Assembly (NCBI RefSeq): GCF_000236905.1
Contig: NC_016523.1
Location: forward strand, 682,001-746,000
Direction of reading: 5' to 3'
Length of the DNA: 64,000 nucleotides
Source of the DNA: Tetrapisispora phaffii CBS 4417
Lineage: Eukaryota; Ascomycota; Saccharomycetes; Saccharomycetales; Saccharomycetaceae
Shown: positions 1-9,966 of the stretch, piece after piece
Position numbering within the stretch: the first letter of the stretch is position 1
Layout of the letters: the number at the start of each line of letters is the position of its first letter
Notes under the pieces: generated by a model
The model's input: the letters and a program-made list of their open reading frames with translations, nothing else
Databases searched by the model: none
Told to the model about the DNA's origin: nothing
Translations under genes and position numbers: made by a program

Positions 1-140
1 GTTTCAGTTCTAGATAAATTTAATGCAGCGCCACCATTGTCACCGGATGGTACATATTGCTGAGGTTGTTCTTCATTTCCTACACCGGTAGAACTTTCGG
101 TGGAGTCGAAAGACTCAATATCTTCGTATTCGTTTGACAT
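1..140 (-). CDS. TPO2/TPO3: Polyamine exporter of the Tpo2/Tpo3 type, N-terminus only
   Basis: Reading leftward from the ATG at 138-140 gives 46 codons that stay open to the window edge. The peptide begins MSNEYEDIESFD and contains PQQYVPS, a string I recall from the cytoplasmic N-terminus of Tpo2 and Tpo3, plasma-membrane major-facilitator antiporters that export spermine and spermidine. No membrane segment lies in the visible part. Position supports the call: in S. cerevisiae TPO2 lies two genes left of CBF2/NDC10 on the opposite strand, with only a dubious ORF between, and the same divergent pair is seen here. Which of the TPO2/TPO3 duplicates it represents cannot be decided from 46 residues. 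Confidence 0.72.
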   Translation of the reverse strand, partial: MSNEYEDIESFDSTESSTGVGNEEQPQQYVPSGDNGGAALNLSRTE

Positions 141-3100
141 TATTTATAATCGTGTCTTTGTTGTTTTTTTCTCTCTCAGTTAATATATAGAAAATTATAT
201 GGAGTTAAAAGGGAAAAAGTAAAGGCAAATTTTTAAAGTTTCTTGAAACAAAATTTTCAAACTTGTATGTAATTAATTTATTAGTTTGTTAAAATTATTG
301 AAAATAAAAAATTAATTAGTTGAGGTTTATTTCAAATATATAACCAAATGCAATGAATATATAAATTAATATATATTTGTGAGTGTTGTAAACTTTGGAG
401 GGGGGAGTGGAATGATTAAGTTTCAAATTATTTTGTTCCTAATTTGGTTTAATTAGTATTAATTAATTCATCAGAATATAAGAATTTTGTTAGATGTAAT
501 TCCGTGATTTATAGAACTTAATTAAATATAAATTAACCGTTATTTATATAATTTATCAAAACTTAGACCACCGGAGTAAACGATAAGTATACTGTTAACT
601 TTTCCACATTTGTTGTGATTGTTTCTTTTTTACTTTCTCACCTCTGTTGTTGAAATCATGTTGATTTGATTAATCCAAAGAATGAAATAAATAAACTCAT
701 TTAGTATTGTTATTATCAATATCACTACAGCAATTACTATCAATATTTTTCGTTGTTTTTTTTTTTGTTAACATCAAACAAACACTAACAAATAATATAA
801 TATACTAGGAATCAAGCAAGTATCATGAGAACAATGAGAAACTATCGATTGCTGATTGAGCTATCACTACTGGAAGTTACAAGAAATAGCAATTTCGATT
901 AATTCTGGAAAAAAAAAGTTAAAACACTTTTTTCGAAATTAAATCACTCCTCTCATCTATTCCGGTAGTAGTATATCATAGTGAAGAGGTAAAAAAAATG
1001 AAGCCAAATCATTATCGTAAGAAAAACCATCAAATATTAAAAGGTGATAGATGGTGCTAACAGATATTTCAATCTTCAAGATTTTAATTTATTTTTCGAA
1101 AGACAAACGGACAGAGTGCATTGAACGTAGGCAGAGCGGGTTCTGTGATTTCATAGTAACTGACCAAAAAAAAAAATCATAACACATTAAGGGTAGAGAA
1201 CATACTATAAGAAGACAATATATAGTTAAATATAGTAATTAAAGTATTGGGAATTTGCAATATTTCACGTTTAAATTTCTCATATAATAAGAAATAAAAA
1301 AACAAAATTAACTTAAATTGCCTCTTTCGTAACATTTCAAAACAATTACTTATCCATTAGTTCTTACAAGCAAAACAGTAGAACAACAATAATCATGAAG
1401 TGCCGTTTCTTTTTTATGTGGTTCTTTTTGTTGTGGTGAATGAGCACTTACTCTGTCTAACATGTGCGACAATACACATGGGTTTTAGTTTTTGTAGGCG
1501 TGGTTTTCTTACTTTCGGTGTAGAACAACAACTGCATGACTATCGTAAATGACGATAGTAGTGGTTTTTTTTTAAGAAAGAGATCAAGTAAACTCGGCGT
1601 AGAAAGGAAAAATCCAACTGAATTATCTCCAGTTTCCTGCATGCATTTAATCAGGCAATTCCGTATATGCATGGTACATGCTACAGGAGTTTCAAAGTGC
1701 TCTGGAAAAGTACTGTGGAAGGGAGGACAATGTCATTTTACTTTTTCTTTTGCTTTGATATGTTACTTCCCCCTAGAAATGGCAAAACAAAAAAACAGAA
1801 GAAAAAAAGTCACTCGGAAGCTCTTCTAGAGGGTATTTCATCAAAAAGTTATTCTACGAATAGTTTTCAAGCCATATTAAGTGTAATTTCGTTTAGAGCT
1901 AGTAGTTTGCGCGCAGCGGCATGTCCGCCACTGTTACATACTGCACCAAACTGTATGCCCTCGTAGCAATGCTAAGTGACTGCAATAGATAGATCCGCCC
2001 CATCTTTTCTACTTTAAGTTTTCCTGCTCAAGTAGAGATGGGCAGGAAAACTTACTGTTTCCTCTCTCTCAGCGTTTCTCTCCGGTTTTCTTTTGTGCTC
2101 CATCTTGTCTCGGATCATTGTATTGCTACTTAAGTGGCTAAGCGATGTATGTTTACATAAACGACTTCTAAACAACACAAGGTTCTCAGTGGATTTCTTT
2201 TGGATAAAGATCGGTGGCATTGGATTGTTGTTTTCTTCTTGTGCGGTGGTCGGTAAGCTTTGTAGTACATGTAAGTAATCTCGAAGAGAAAAAGAGAATG
2301 AACGGGTTGAATAAGTAAAATTAACACACGGTGTGGCACAACAAAGTGTTTAATGCCACTCTAACATAATAGGGTGTAAAGACAAAAATGATACTAATGA
2401 AATCAGACTTGAATTTGTACAATCAATTGTTTAGAAAAAGCAAAGAACACCTTTTTCAAGGGTACCCACACTATGTCTTAATTCCCTAAGTTAAATGTAG
2501 AACCCATATTTTGATAGTTTAATATCCAATGTTGTTGTTTTTACCTACTTTTACAGAAATATTATCAAAAATGTTCCGTTGTTCTACATAATAATTTGTT
2601 AATGAAGTTTCATTTTTGTGAACAAAAACATCTCGGATAAGTTTAGATTCTAACTGTATACTTTCTTTTCTTTTGTTGTTGTCTAATGAAAGATGGTGAT
2701 AATAAATGAGATTTTTGCCTCATAATGCATGATATCGAATGGCTTTATCAATAATTAATTGATCTGATTAAAGTCAGATCAAGAACTATTTTGTACTTTT
2801 TCCCAATCATTGGTTATTTGGTTTTTAACTTCATTATTTTATTCTATGACTTCTAACAATTGTTATCACAAGACTCAAGATACACGCAAATCAAATAGCA
2901 AATGCAGTTGCTCTTGTTAGCTTCCCGTACTTCGTTGATAGATTGAGACCTATTTTTAATTAATTGAGTTACTTATTTTAAAAGCCCATGTTAAAATAAG
3001 CCTCTAATAATCGCTCCCAATGAACCCTATTTTATCATGTGAGGTGCGCAATCTATATTCCCATTCTTTGGCTTGATATATTCGTTTAAATGCTCTCAGG

Positions 3101-4269
3101 ATCATCTTCATTGGGGATTTCTGTAGAGTTAATTTTAGAAACATATGACTATCGTGATGACTATTTGAGGATGTATGCATGCATGTATCTTATTCATTAT
3201 TCATAACAATGAAATCAAAAAAAAAAGAAAATAAAAAAGAAAGAAATCATCATCCTTAAAATAATGTTGCGATTGACTAGTATCATTTCTTTTTTTTAGT
3301 TTAAGACCTGCAAAAGTTAAAGGCATCAACCGTTGCGTTGGAGGTAGATATCTTGGCAGAAGTTAGTTGGAATCTATTTAAGTATTTAATCATGTTATAT
3401 GCTTTAAGGGGTTTGATTCAGCACGCGACCCTGAAATTGCTTTTGGACATCGGTCTTTTCTTTTTACTCTCAGGAGTGTGAAGATACGTCTGTCAAGCTT
3501 ATGTAAAGTATGGAAATACTCCAGAAATTTTCATTTTGAATCATTCAGTACTCAGGGAAGCAATTTTGGAATATACATCTAGATGATAGGGCAGTTTCGA
3601 AAAATGTAATTGATCATCTTTTTCCAAGCTATATAATATATATGTTCTTCTCCTCGATTAATAAAGTAAATGTCGAACGAAAAATCTTAAAATGCAATAT
3701 AATTAAACTAAGCTTGAAACTTAAAAAGATTATATTCTTAAAAATTACTAGAATGTATGTCATCAATCCATCATATGGAAACTTTCATAATTGATTTTAT
3801 AATTATTATATCTCTATCATAACTGTAATATATCTTCTTAAATTTGTATTTCCACATCAAACTGATAATATTAAACTATTATACCTCGAAACTTACAAAT
3901 TCAACTGGATTTCATAGTTACTTGTCATCAAATATATAGTTATTGTCATCAAATTCTATGTCGTTGCAAAACATCAGCTTCCGACACTTGCCTATAATTG
4001 AATAGATATCTGTGCGTCTTCAGGCATAAAAATTCTACTACTGAAGGCGGGTAACAAGAGAACGCGTAAAATTTACTGTTATTAATTAAAATAACAAAAG
4101 AATAATTATATCATGATGAACTTGAAAGAATTATATACTGATCTTGAATCTTCATATATGGTTTACAAACTTGGTATATGACCTTGTGTTTTAACATAAA
4201 GTCGGTTATTCTAAGGTACTGCTATATTAAGAAAAGCCAAAGACAATTCCGGTTACTAATAATATAGCA
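141..4269. other. 4.1-kb intergenic between TPO2/3 and CBF2, no gene seen
   Basis: This is the longest gene-free stretch in the window and is the shared upstream region of two divergent genes. Open frames of 60-99 codons exist around 1457-2339 but overlap each other on both strands, start at weak positions and resemble nothing I know. The part near 1880-2260 is less AT-rich than its surroundings. The CBF2-proximal end carries a Reb1-type site and an MluI cell-cycle box (listed separately). I see no tRNA, no LTR and no CDEI-CDEII-CDEIII centromere arrangement. Confidence 0.6.
4048..4067. promoter_or_regulatory. Reb1 site and MCB in the CBF2 promoter
   Basis: CGGGTAA at 4048-4054 fits the Reb1 general regulatory factor core. 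ACGCGT at 4062-4067 is the MluI cell-cycle box bound by MBF (Mbp1-Swi6). Both lie 200-220 bp before the CBF2 ATG, the usual place for yeast upstream elements. By inference, CBF2 is expressed in late G1 here. Confidence 0.5.
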
Positions 4270-6984
4270 ATGGGGTCTGCTCCAAATACGCATAATGCGA
4301 AAGCTCAACAGCTATTTGATGCCCTAACGGAAAGAACAAAGCATCAATATAAGTCATATTATGGCAGGTATATTAAATGGTGTGAAGAAAATAAACTAAT
4401 TTCAAAGTCTTTAAATGAAAATGAAATATTTGAAAAACTACCTCTTTCTTCAATGTTGTTTCACTGTTTCTTACTTGATCTGTATATATCAAAAGATTCC
4501 AATGACAATAATGACAAAATTACAACTACTAACGATGATAAAGAAAATTTAATTGCGGAAAATATAGGTGTAAAGCTCAGTACTTTAAAGAAAATTATTT
4601 CGAGTTTGAAATTCCTAGTAAGAGTATGTACAGTCTACAATAATGAAAATGTATCAAAGGTAGATGACAAATATTTAGAGAATATCACAAAATTGCACTC
4701 ATCTTGGTATGATTTCATAGAGAATATCAATAATACAATAAACCTGACGAATACATACCCACCATTATTAAGGGTATCGATGAATATGTGGAATCCTCAA
4801 ACAATAAATTTAAATGAAAAAGTGTTTAAAACCACATCAGAGAAGTTGAAATTCCTTATTGATTTTCATTTTACAAACTATTTGAATTTATCCTATTCTG
4901 AAAGGGCAGAACTTAAACTTTCAGATCTAACTACAAATAATGAAAAGAATATTATTGAAATTAATAAACCTAATGATCCATCACAGATGAACCCAATGGT
5001 CTTACTTCCACAAGATTGTCCCTTTTTATGTCCCTTGACGTCTTTAGCTGCATCGTTATTTCTAAGATTTTATGGTATTAAAAATGTGTACAAAGGTGAC
5101 GGTTTCCCAGATGTTTCAAAAATATCTAAGCCCTCCCAAAGTGATTATGATAAAGAAGCAAAACTAAGTGCAAATGTCGTCCATTGGCAAGATCTTCCCT
5201 TAATTAGGGGCAAATCACCTTTAGATTACCCAAAGGATGTCACAATGAGTAGTTATTATAACATGATATTCCGATACTGCCATTTACCATACAAAAGAAG
5301 AGAATATTTTCAAGATAGGCAAGAGGTCTTTCCAAAATGGAATAAACAAGAATTCGAGGAGGAGAGTCATCAATACGAATCAATAGCAAAACAATTTTTT
5401 AAATACAACGTTCCTCATGATTTTATAACAATATTGAATCATAAATCACCTTATAATTCTTTTGAATCCCTGAGCAAAAACTTTACAAATGAAGAACAAC
5501 TTCCATCTCATCTACTAGTTCAACTATTCCCTGAAATTGGGTATTTCAAGAATTCTGCTGATAATCTAAACAAAGAAGCATTGGAATTTATTAAAGTAAT
5601 AGAAGCATTAAGAAATACTCTGTTGAAAAATTTACCATATTTGTATCATTTTTTCCCTCATCATGATTTGTTTAATGATACAATCCTGACAAGCCCCGAA
5701 TTTCAAAAGTACTTCAAAGAAGTTATAGGAAAGGTACAGATAAGTAATGGAGTGAAGCTACCGTTTGAACTTCTTCCAGGATATGATAATTTTACTGAAA
5801 ATGACCTTTACAACATCTTAGTTGAGCCACCTTTTAGAACTAGCAATAATTCCAGTGGCCAATTGGTCACTCTAGCTGCTACGTCAGATATTAATCAAAA
5901 TGGTACAGTGCCTGATAATGGAAAAAAGTTGATTGATGGACTGCAAACAATTTTTAACAATATAAATATCGATGAAGAATCTAAAAAACTAGCCATAAAA
6001 CAATTGAAATCATTAGGAAAAAGTATATCAATTGAGACTGAGCCTGTACAAAAAAGTATTCATTATGTTAAAAATGAAAACCATGCAACAAATGGTGACA
6101 ACATTATAGGAGATGTTAAAAAAGCACCTTCTATTGGTTTGCTAGACTTAGATTCATCCTCCGATGAAGAATCGGGAAACAATTTCTCCAATAACGATCG
6201 TAACTTTGGTAATAAGAAAGTAAATCCAAAAATTAATTACGATGAACGTGAAGATGAATCAGATGATGGCGATGATAATTTACAAGAAGAAATGAGATTT
6301 ATGATCAATGAATTAGTGGGTGAAAAACTTAGATCTACGATGAAAGAAAACATGGATCGATTTGAAGAGAAAGTTGAAAAAATGATAACAACTATGGTTG
6401 AAAGGAAAGTAAATGACATAGTTAAAGAACAGCTCGATGCCTTCAAGGAAGAATTTATGAAATACCAGAAGAAGAGACCTATTGGAGACGTTGAAAAAGA
6501 TAATTCTCACAATATATCAACAGATAAAATAGAAGAACCTGAAGTGAAGAAAACTACTCTAAATAAAAAGATGACTAGATACGAAAGCATTACGGATGAG
6601 AAGAATAATAAGACTATTTTTAAAATCAACCCTTCTATTACTTCAATTGAAGACATAATTTATGAATGGTTCACTCCGAATCCGAGTATGGATAACGAGT
6701 GTATACATTCAATGAATAAAAAATTTGGTAAAAATTGGAGAACTGAATTTGAATCGGTATACAAACAAAAAAAGATTATTATTGAATTGTATATATATCT
6801 TGTGAATCAAGTAGGATATGAGAATATTAAGGCAGTGCATATGATAGAAACTCTCAGTGAACAGGTATATAATAAGGATACTTCAACTTACTCGAGATAT
6901 GAAATTTTGGCACAGTACCTAAAATCATGGAAAAGAAAGCACAACAATTCTTTTGAAGGGTTGAAATTGTTGCCTATAGTGTAA
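4270..6984 (+). CDS. CBF2: Inner kinetochore protein Ndc10/Cbf2 (CBF3 complex)
   Basis: The 904-residue product is the Ndc10 subunit of CBF3, which binds the CDEIII element of point centromeres and starts kinetochore assembly; the S. cerevisiae protein is about 956 residues. Residues 21-41 hold the conserved TxxTxHQYKSYYxxYIKWC start of the DNA-binding region, a fold related to tyrosine recombinases. LPQDCPFLCPLTSLAA, a KGDGFP motif and LPYKRREYF follow in the order I recall for Ndc10. An acidic serine-rich segment (about 625-665) and a charged helical, probably coiled-coil stretch (about 675-745) precede a GCR1_C domain from about residue 790, recognised by EWFTPNP and the HSMNKKFGKNWR run. 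The ATG at 4270 is the first in frame. The gene implies point centromeres, hence the family assignment. The next S. cerevisiae neighbour, VPS62, is missing. Confidence 0.95.
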   Translation: MGSAPNTHNAKAQQLFDALTERTKHQYKSYYGRYIKWCEENKLISKSLNENEIFEKLPLSSMLFHCFLLDLYISKDSNDNNDKITTTNDDKENLIAENIGVKLSTLKKIISSLKFLVRVCTVYNNENVSKVDDKYLENITKLHSSWYDFIENINNTINLTNTYPPLLRVSMNMWNPQTINLNEKVFKTTSEKLKFLIDFHFTNYLNLSYSERAELKLSDLTTNNEKNIIEINKPNDPSQMNPMVLLPQDCPFLCPLTSLAASLFLRFYGIKNVYKGDGFPDVSKISKPSQSDYDKEAKLSANVVHWQDLPLIRGKSPLDYPKDVTMSSYYNMIFRYCHLPYKRREYFQDRQEVFPKWNKQEFEEESHQYESIAKQFFKYNVPHDFITILNHKSPYNSFESLSKNFTNEEQLPSHLLVQLFPEIGYFKNSADNLNKEALEFIKVIEALRNTLLKNLPYLYHFFPHHDLFNDTILTSPEFQKYFKEVIGKVQISNGVKLPFELLPGYDNFTENDLYNILVEPPFRTSNNSSGQLVTLAATSDINQNGTVPDNGKKLIDGLQTIFNNINIDEESKKLAIKQLKSLGKSISIETEPVQKSIHYVKNENHATNGDNIIGDVKKAPSIGLLDLDSSSDEESGNNFSNNDRNFGNKKVNPKINYDEREDESDDGDDNLQEEMRFMINELVGEKLRSTMKENMDRFEEKVEKMITTMVERKVNDIVKEQLDAFKEEFMKYQKKRPIGDVEKDNSHNISTDKIEEPEVKKTTLNKKMTRYESITDEKNNKTIFKINPSITSIEDIIYEWFTPNPSMDNECIHSMNKKFGKNWRTEFESVYKQKKIIIELYIYLVNQVGYENIKAVHMIETLSEQVYNKDTSTYSRYEILAQYLKSWKRKHNNSFEGLKLLPIV

Positions 6985-7483
6985 GTAGCATTTAATGTAA
7001 CAGTAAACTGCATCTAAATAAATATAGAAGATATAGAATTATTTAATAATTTATTCGAATCAAAGATGACAAAATTGTTGAATCAGATATTATGAGGTTT
7101 CCTTTTTACATTTGAAGTTTCTAGTTTAACTATTAAAATCACGTGCTCTTAAGCATTCTAGATACCCCAGGAAGATTTTAGAACATTCTAGACTACCCGA
7201 GGTCATCGCGTGAAGATAGCTAGAAAAAACGGTTCTACGCGGTATTTTCAGTAAATGTTCATGAAGAATGGTGTCTGACAAGACCATATAAGAAAAAGTG
7301 TCAAGACTTTTAAAATATACATCGAAATGAGATCAATATATATAAGAGTTAATTATCGAATTGTTGCAACAATCTGAATCATGTTTGGTTTCATCTTATT
7401 AACTTCTTTAAAAAGTTCAACAGAACAATCGTCACATCTCATACATCAAACTACTAGATCTAATTACTGGAAAATAGATTATA
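6985..7483. other. CBF2-BTN2 intergenic, BTN2 promoter
   Basis: This 499-bp spacer holds the CBF2 3' end and the BTN2 promoter. It contains an ATCACGTG E-box (7138-7145, Cbf1/Pho4 type), the heat-shock element array, and a TATA stretch TATATATAAG at 7337-7346 about 140 bp before the BTN2 ATG. VPS62 sits here in S. cerevisiae; I see no remnant of it. Confidence 0.65.
7156..7193. promoter_or_regulatory. Heat-shock element array, eight phased modules
   Basis: Hsf1 binds alternating GAA and TTC modules spaced five bases apart. On a single 5-bp register the bases read TTC (7156), GAt (7161), ccc (7166), GAA (7171), TTt (7176), GAA (7181), TTC (7186), GAc (7191). Four modules are exact, three have one mismatch and one is a poor match. 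A further exact pair, TTC at 7258 and GAA at 7263, lies 65 bp downstream. BTN2 is a known Hsf1 target in S. cerevisiae, so the array very likely drives heat induction of the gene at 7484. Confidence 0.85.
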
Positions 7484-8371
7484 ATGTTTTCCTCATCGCT
7501 GCAATTTAAATTTGATCCTTTAAGCCATAATGATATGCTTTTCAATTTCCATAAGGATGGAGAACCAAGACAATTCAAAAGACGTAAAACTTCAATGAAC
7601 CATCAACATTGCAACTCTTCTTCAAAGGAGAATGCCAAAAGGAAACATAAGACTAAAAAAATTGAGATCATGAAAGAACTGCATTCTAAGAATGATGAGC
7701 ACTATGTTATTAACCTTAAAAAGAGAATAGCAAATAAATCAGTGACTGAATATGTTAACCAACAAATTCAGTTATATAAAGAGACTCATTACAGACCTAC
7801 TTATTATATAGAAACTGACAGATTTGGAAACCAATATTATATTGAAGATTCGATGACTTCTTCAACCCAAAGAAAGTTAGAGTGCGACGCACTAGACAAT
7901 CTGGACATGACAAGGATAGGTAAAGAAATTGCAGAACGTTCATTTAATGACTACATAATTGAAAAAGGAAGTAGATCAAATGAGATAGTATTAAGGAGTC
8001 GAAAAGATTTGATTGATGAAGAGTATTCGTTTGATAATGACATTGACACTTTTGAGGTACTGGGATTTGATCTCGAGGTCAATTATAAAGAAAACGAGCG
8101 TATTGCCTACGAGGCTGTTATGATAGTAGAATTGAATTTAATGCATACCACTAACGCTAACTCAAAAAACAAGAATAAAACGAAACATCGTCATCGTCGT
8201 CATCATCATCATCATCTTACTAATAGTAACACTAAAAAATCAGAAATCAGAAACAACAGCCTAATAAAATACCGACCAATACTAGAGGATATTGAAGATG
8301 CCGAGATCCAATCATTTAACGAATCAATGAATTGTAATCCACAACCATCATATATAATCGAAGAAGTATAA
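7484..8371 (+). CDS. BTN2: Btn2-type protein-sorting chaperone (Btn2/Cur1 family)
   Basis: The 295-residue protein belongs to the Btn2/Cur1 pair, stress-induced factors that gather misfolded proteins with Hsp42 and Sis1, counter yeast prions and affect endosome-Golgi retrieval. HYRPTYYIETDRFGNQYYIED (near residue 105) matches the Btn2 core, and the C-terminus (LEDIEDAEIQSFNES, ending IIEEV) matches the Btn2 tail rather than that of Cur1. It is shorter than S. cerevisiae Btn2 (410) because the charged region before the tail is reduced. In its place lies a basic, histidine-rich stretch near residues 230-245 with five consecutive histidines. The heat-shock array upstream and the position between CBF2 and SKN1 agree with BTN2. 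The start is the first in-frame ATG. Confidence 0.9.
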   Translation: MFSSSLQFKFDPLSHNDMLFNFHKDGEPRQFKRRKTSMNHQHCNSSSKENAKRKHKTKKIEIMKELHSKNDEHYVINLKKRIANKSVTEYVNQQIQLYKETHYRPTYYIETDRFGNQYYIEDSMTSSTQRKLECDALDNLDMTRIGKEIAERSFNDYIIEKGSRSNEIVLRSRKDLIDEEYSFDNDIDTFEVLGFDLEVNYKENERIAYEAVMIVELNLMHTTNANSKNKNKTKHRHRRHHHHHLTNSNTKKSEIRNNSLIKYRPILEDIEDAEIQSFNESMNCNPQPSYIIEEV

Positions 8372-9966
8372 TTTTAATAGTTACAAAAATAAAGACAAGT
8401 CACGTGCATGCTTATAATGTTCCACTGATGTATGTAAATGTATGCAAACGCAGTTGTTAAGGTTCTCACTTAGGAGTTGGACCCCTTCATAGTAGGATAG
8501 TTATGTATGACCAGCACAAAAAAACGTATACAGTTGCTGTTTTTTCTGCCGAAAGAAACAGCGGCACAACAAATTAAGACGTACATAACAATTATCTAAG
8601 ATGCCGTATTGGGTAATAAACACACACATGTAATAATGCATATAATTAACTCAACCCTCGTGAAGAAAACATAGCACAATACAATTAGTAGTCGCAGTAA
8701 ATCGCAGAGGAATGAAATGCATGCATGTTACGACGGTCTGCCATTTAACTCCCTTACTGTCTTTCTCTCTTCCTTCCTTTCTTGGCTAAGTCGTATTTTT
8801 TTTGTGTATGCTCTTCAAATATAACTACCCTTTACAGCAATAGATAAACTAATAAATTATCCTAACTGAGTCTAGCCGCAAGAAATCCCCTGAGAAACGG
8901 CCCATGAGTAGATCGACCACAATAAGAAAAAAACATATAAACACAACCTAAAAAGGTATCCAGCGTATGTTTTCGCCCTCCGTACGTTTCTCATCAACAG
9001 AAGCGTTACATAACAGAGAAACAGGAGCAGAACGAAGCAAACGGTGGATATCTCAACAATAATCTTCCACCCAATTCCTTCTTCAGACAACATGTAAATG
9101 ACGTTCCTTGGACTTTGCTGCAAGAGACATCTACAGGTTGTACAGCGCTTTCTCCCTAGATCAAGATAAAAAAAAGCAACGACAATAACAATAACAATAA
9201 CTGGATTTTCATCCTTTGCTACTCCCGTTGTACACCCCCTTCTCCTACAGAAGATATCTCGAGATCAACTTACGGACAACAACAAACCTCCCTTGTTTTC
9301 GTGCGCTGCACTATCTCATCTGGAGGAGCATCTGATACAGCCCGCTTTCGAAAGCACTGAGAGCACTATTACACACGCGCCAACACAGAAACCTTCGAAC
9401 GAGATAAGAAACATTCAGAAAAAACATCTTTTGACCCCTTCTTAATTACTTAGTGAACAGACACAGGACCACACAACATACTATACGTACCACAAGGAAC
9501 TAAATTTTTTTAAATGTAAATTATTGGATCAAGTGGTTAGAGTGTATTATGCCTTATAGTATAATCATTATCACTATTACCATTACCATTACCATTACTA
9601 TCACTATCACTATTGCATTATTATATATATGTATATTAATACTGATGCTTAATATAATACTATGGTATGGTACAACAATTGATATATCTCATTGCTAAAT
9701 TTAGTTGGTTATATATGTTTTCTTTTTTGTTTAATTCTCAATTTATTAATATACTTATTATATATATATTGTGTTTAACGTAAGATATTCTTTCAATGTT
9801 TGTTCTTATTGTATTTTATTTTCATTTTACCACTTCGGTCACATTCATATATACGTTATAAGAAGATCAATAAGAAGAACCTGAAACGACCGTTTATACT
9901 TTTTTTGCCTTTAATATATATATATATATATAGATACATCATCTCGTTAACATTCTCTTTTAAATT
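8372..9966. other. BTN2-SKN1 intergenic, long SKN1/KRE6 upstream region
   Basis: About 1.6 kb. A GTCACGTG E-box (8399-8406) lies just after BTN2. The 8870-9470 part is richer in G+C than the rest, and a degenerate hexanucleotide array follows at 9562-9615. A TA tract around 9918-9933 sits about 40 bp before the SKN1/KRE6 ATG. An open frame at 8872-9123 (minus) has no ATG at its start and two hydrophobic stretches; I do not call it a gene. Confidence 0.6.
9562..9615. repeat. Degenerate 6-bp tandem repeat
   Basis: Units such as ACCATT and ACTATC repeat with 6-bp periodicity about nine times. This is a simple-sequence repeat in the SKN1/KRE6 upstream region; no function is evident. Confidence 0.7.

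Noticed and set aside
1536..2339. Six short overlapping frames of 61-99 codons
   Set aside because: They overlap on both strands, lack known domains, and several begin at unlikely positions.
8399..8406. GTCACGTG as CDEI of a centromere (also ATCACGTG at 7138)
   Set aside because: Neither is followed by an AT-rich CDEII block and CDEIII; they are better read as Cbf1/Pho4-type E-boxes.
8872..9123. 83-codon minus-strand frame with two hydrophobic segments
   Set aside because: It begins at a TTG, the hydrophobic parts follow from T-rich sequence, and no family is recognised.
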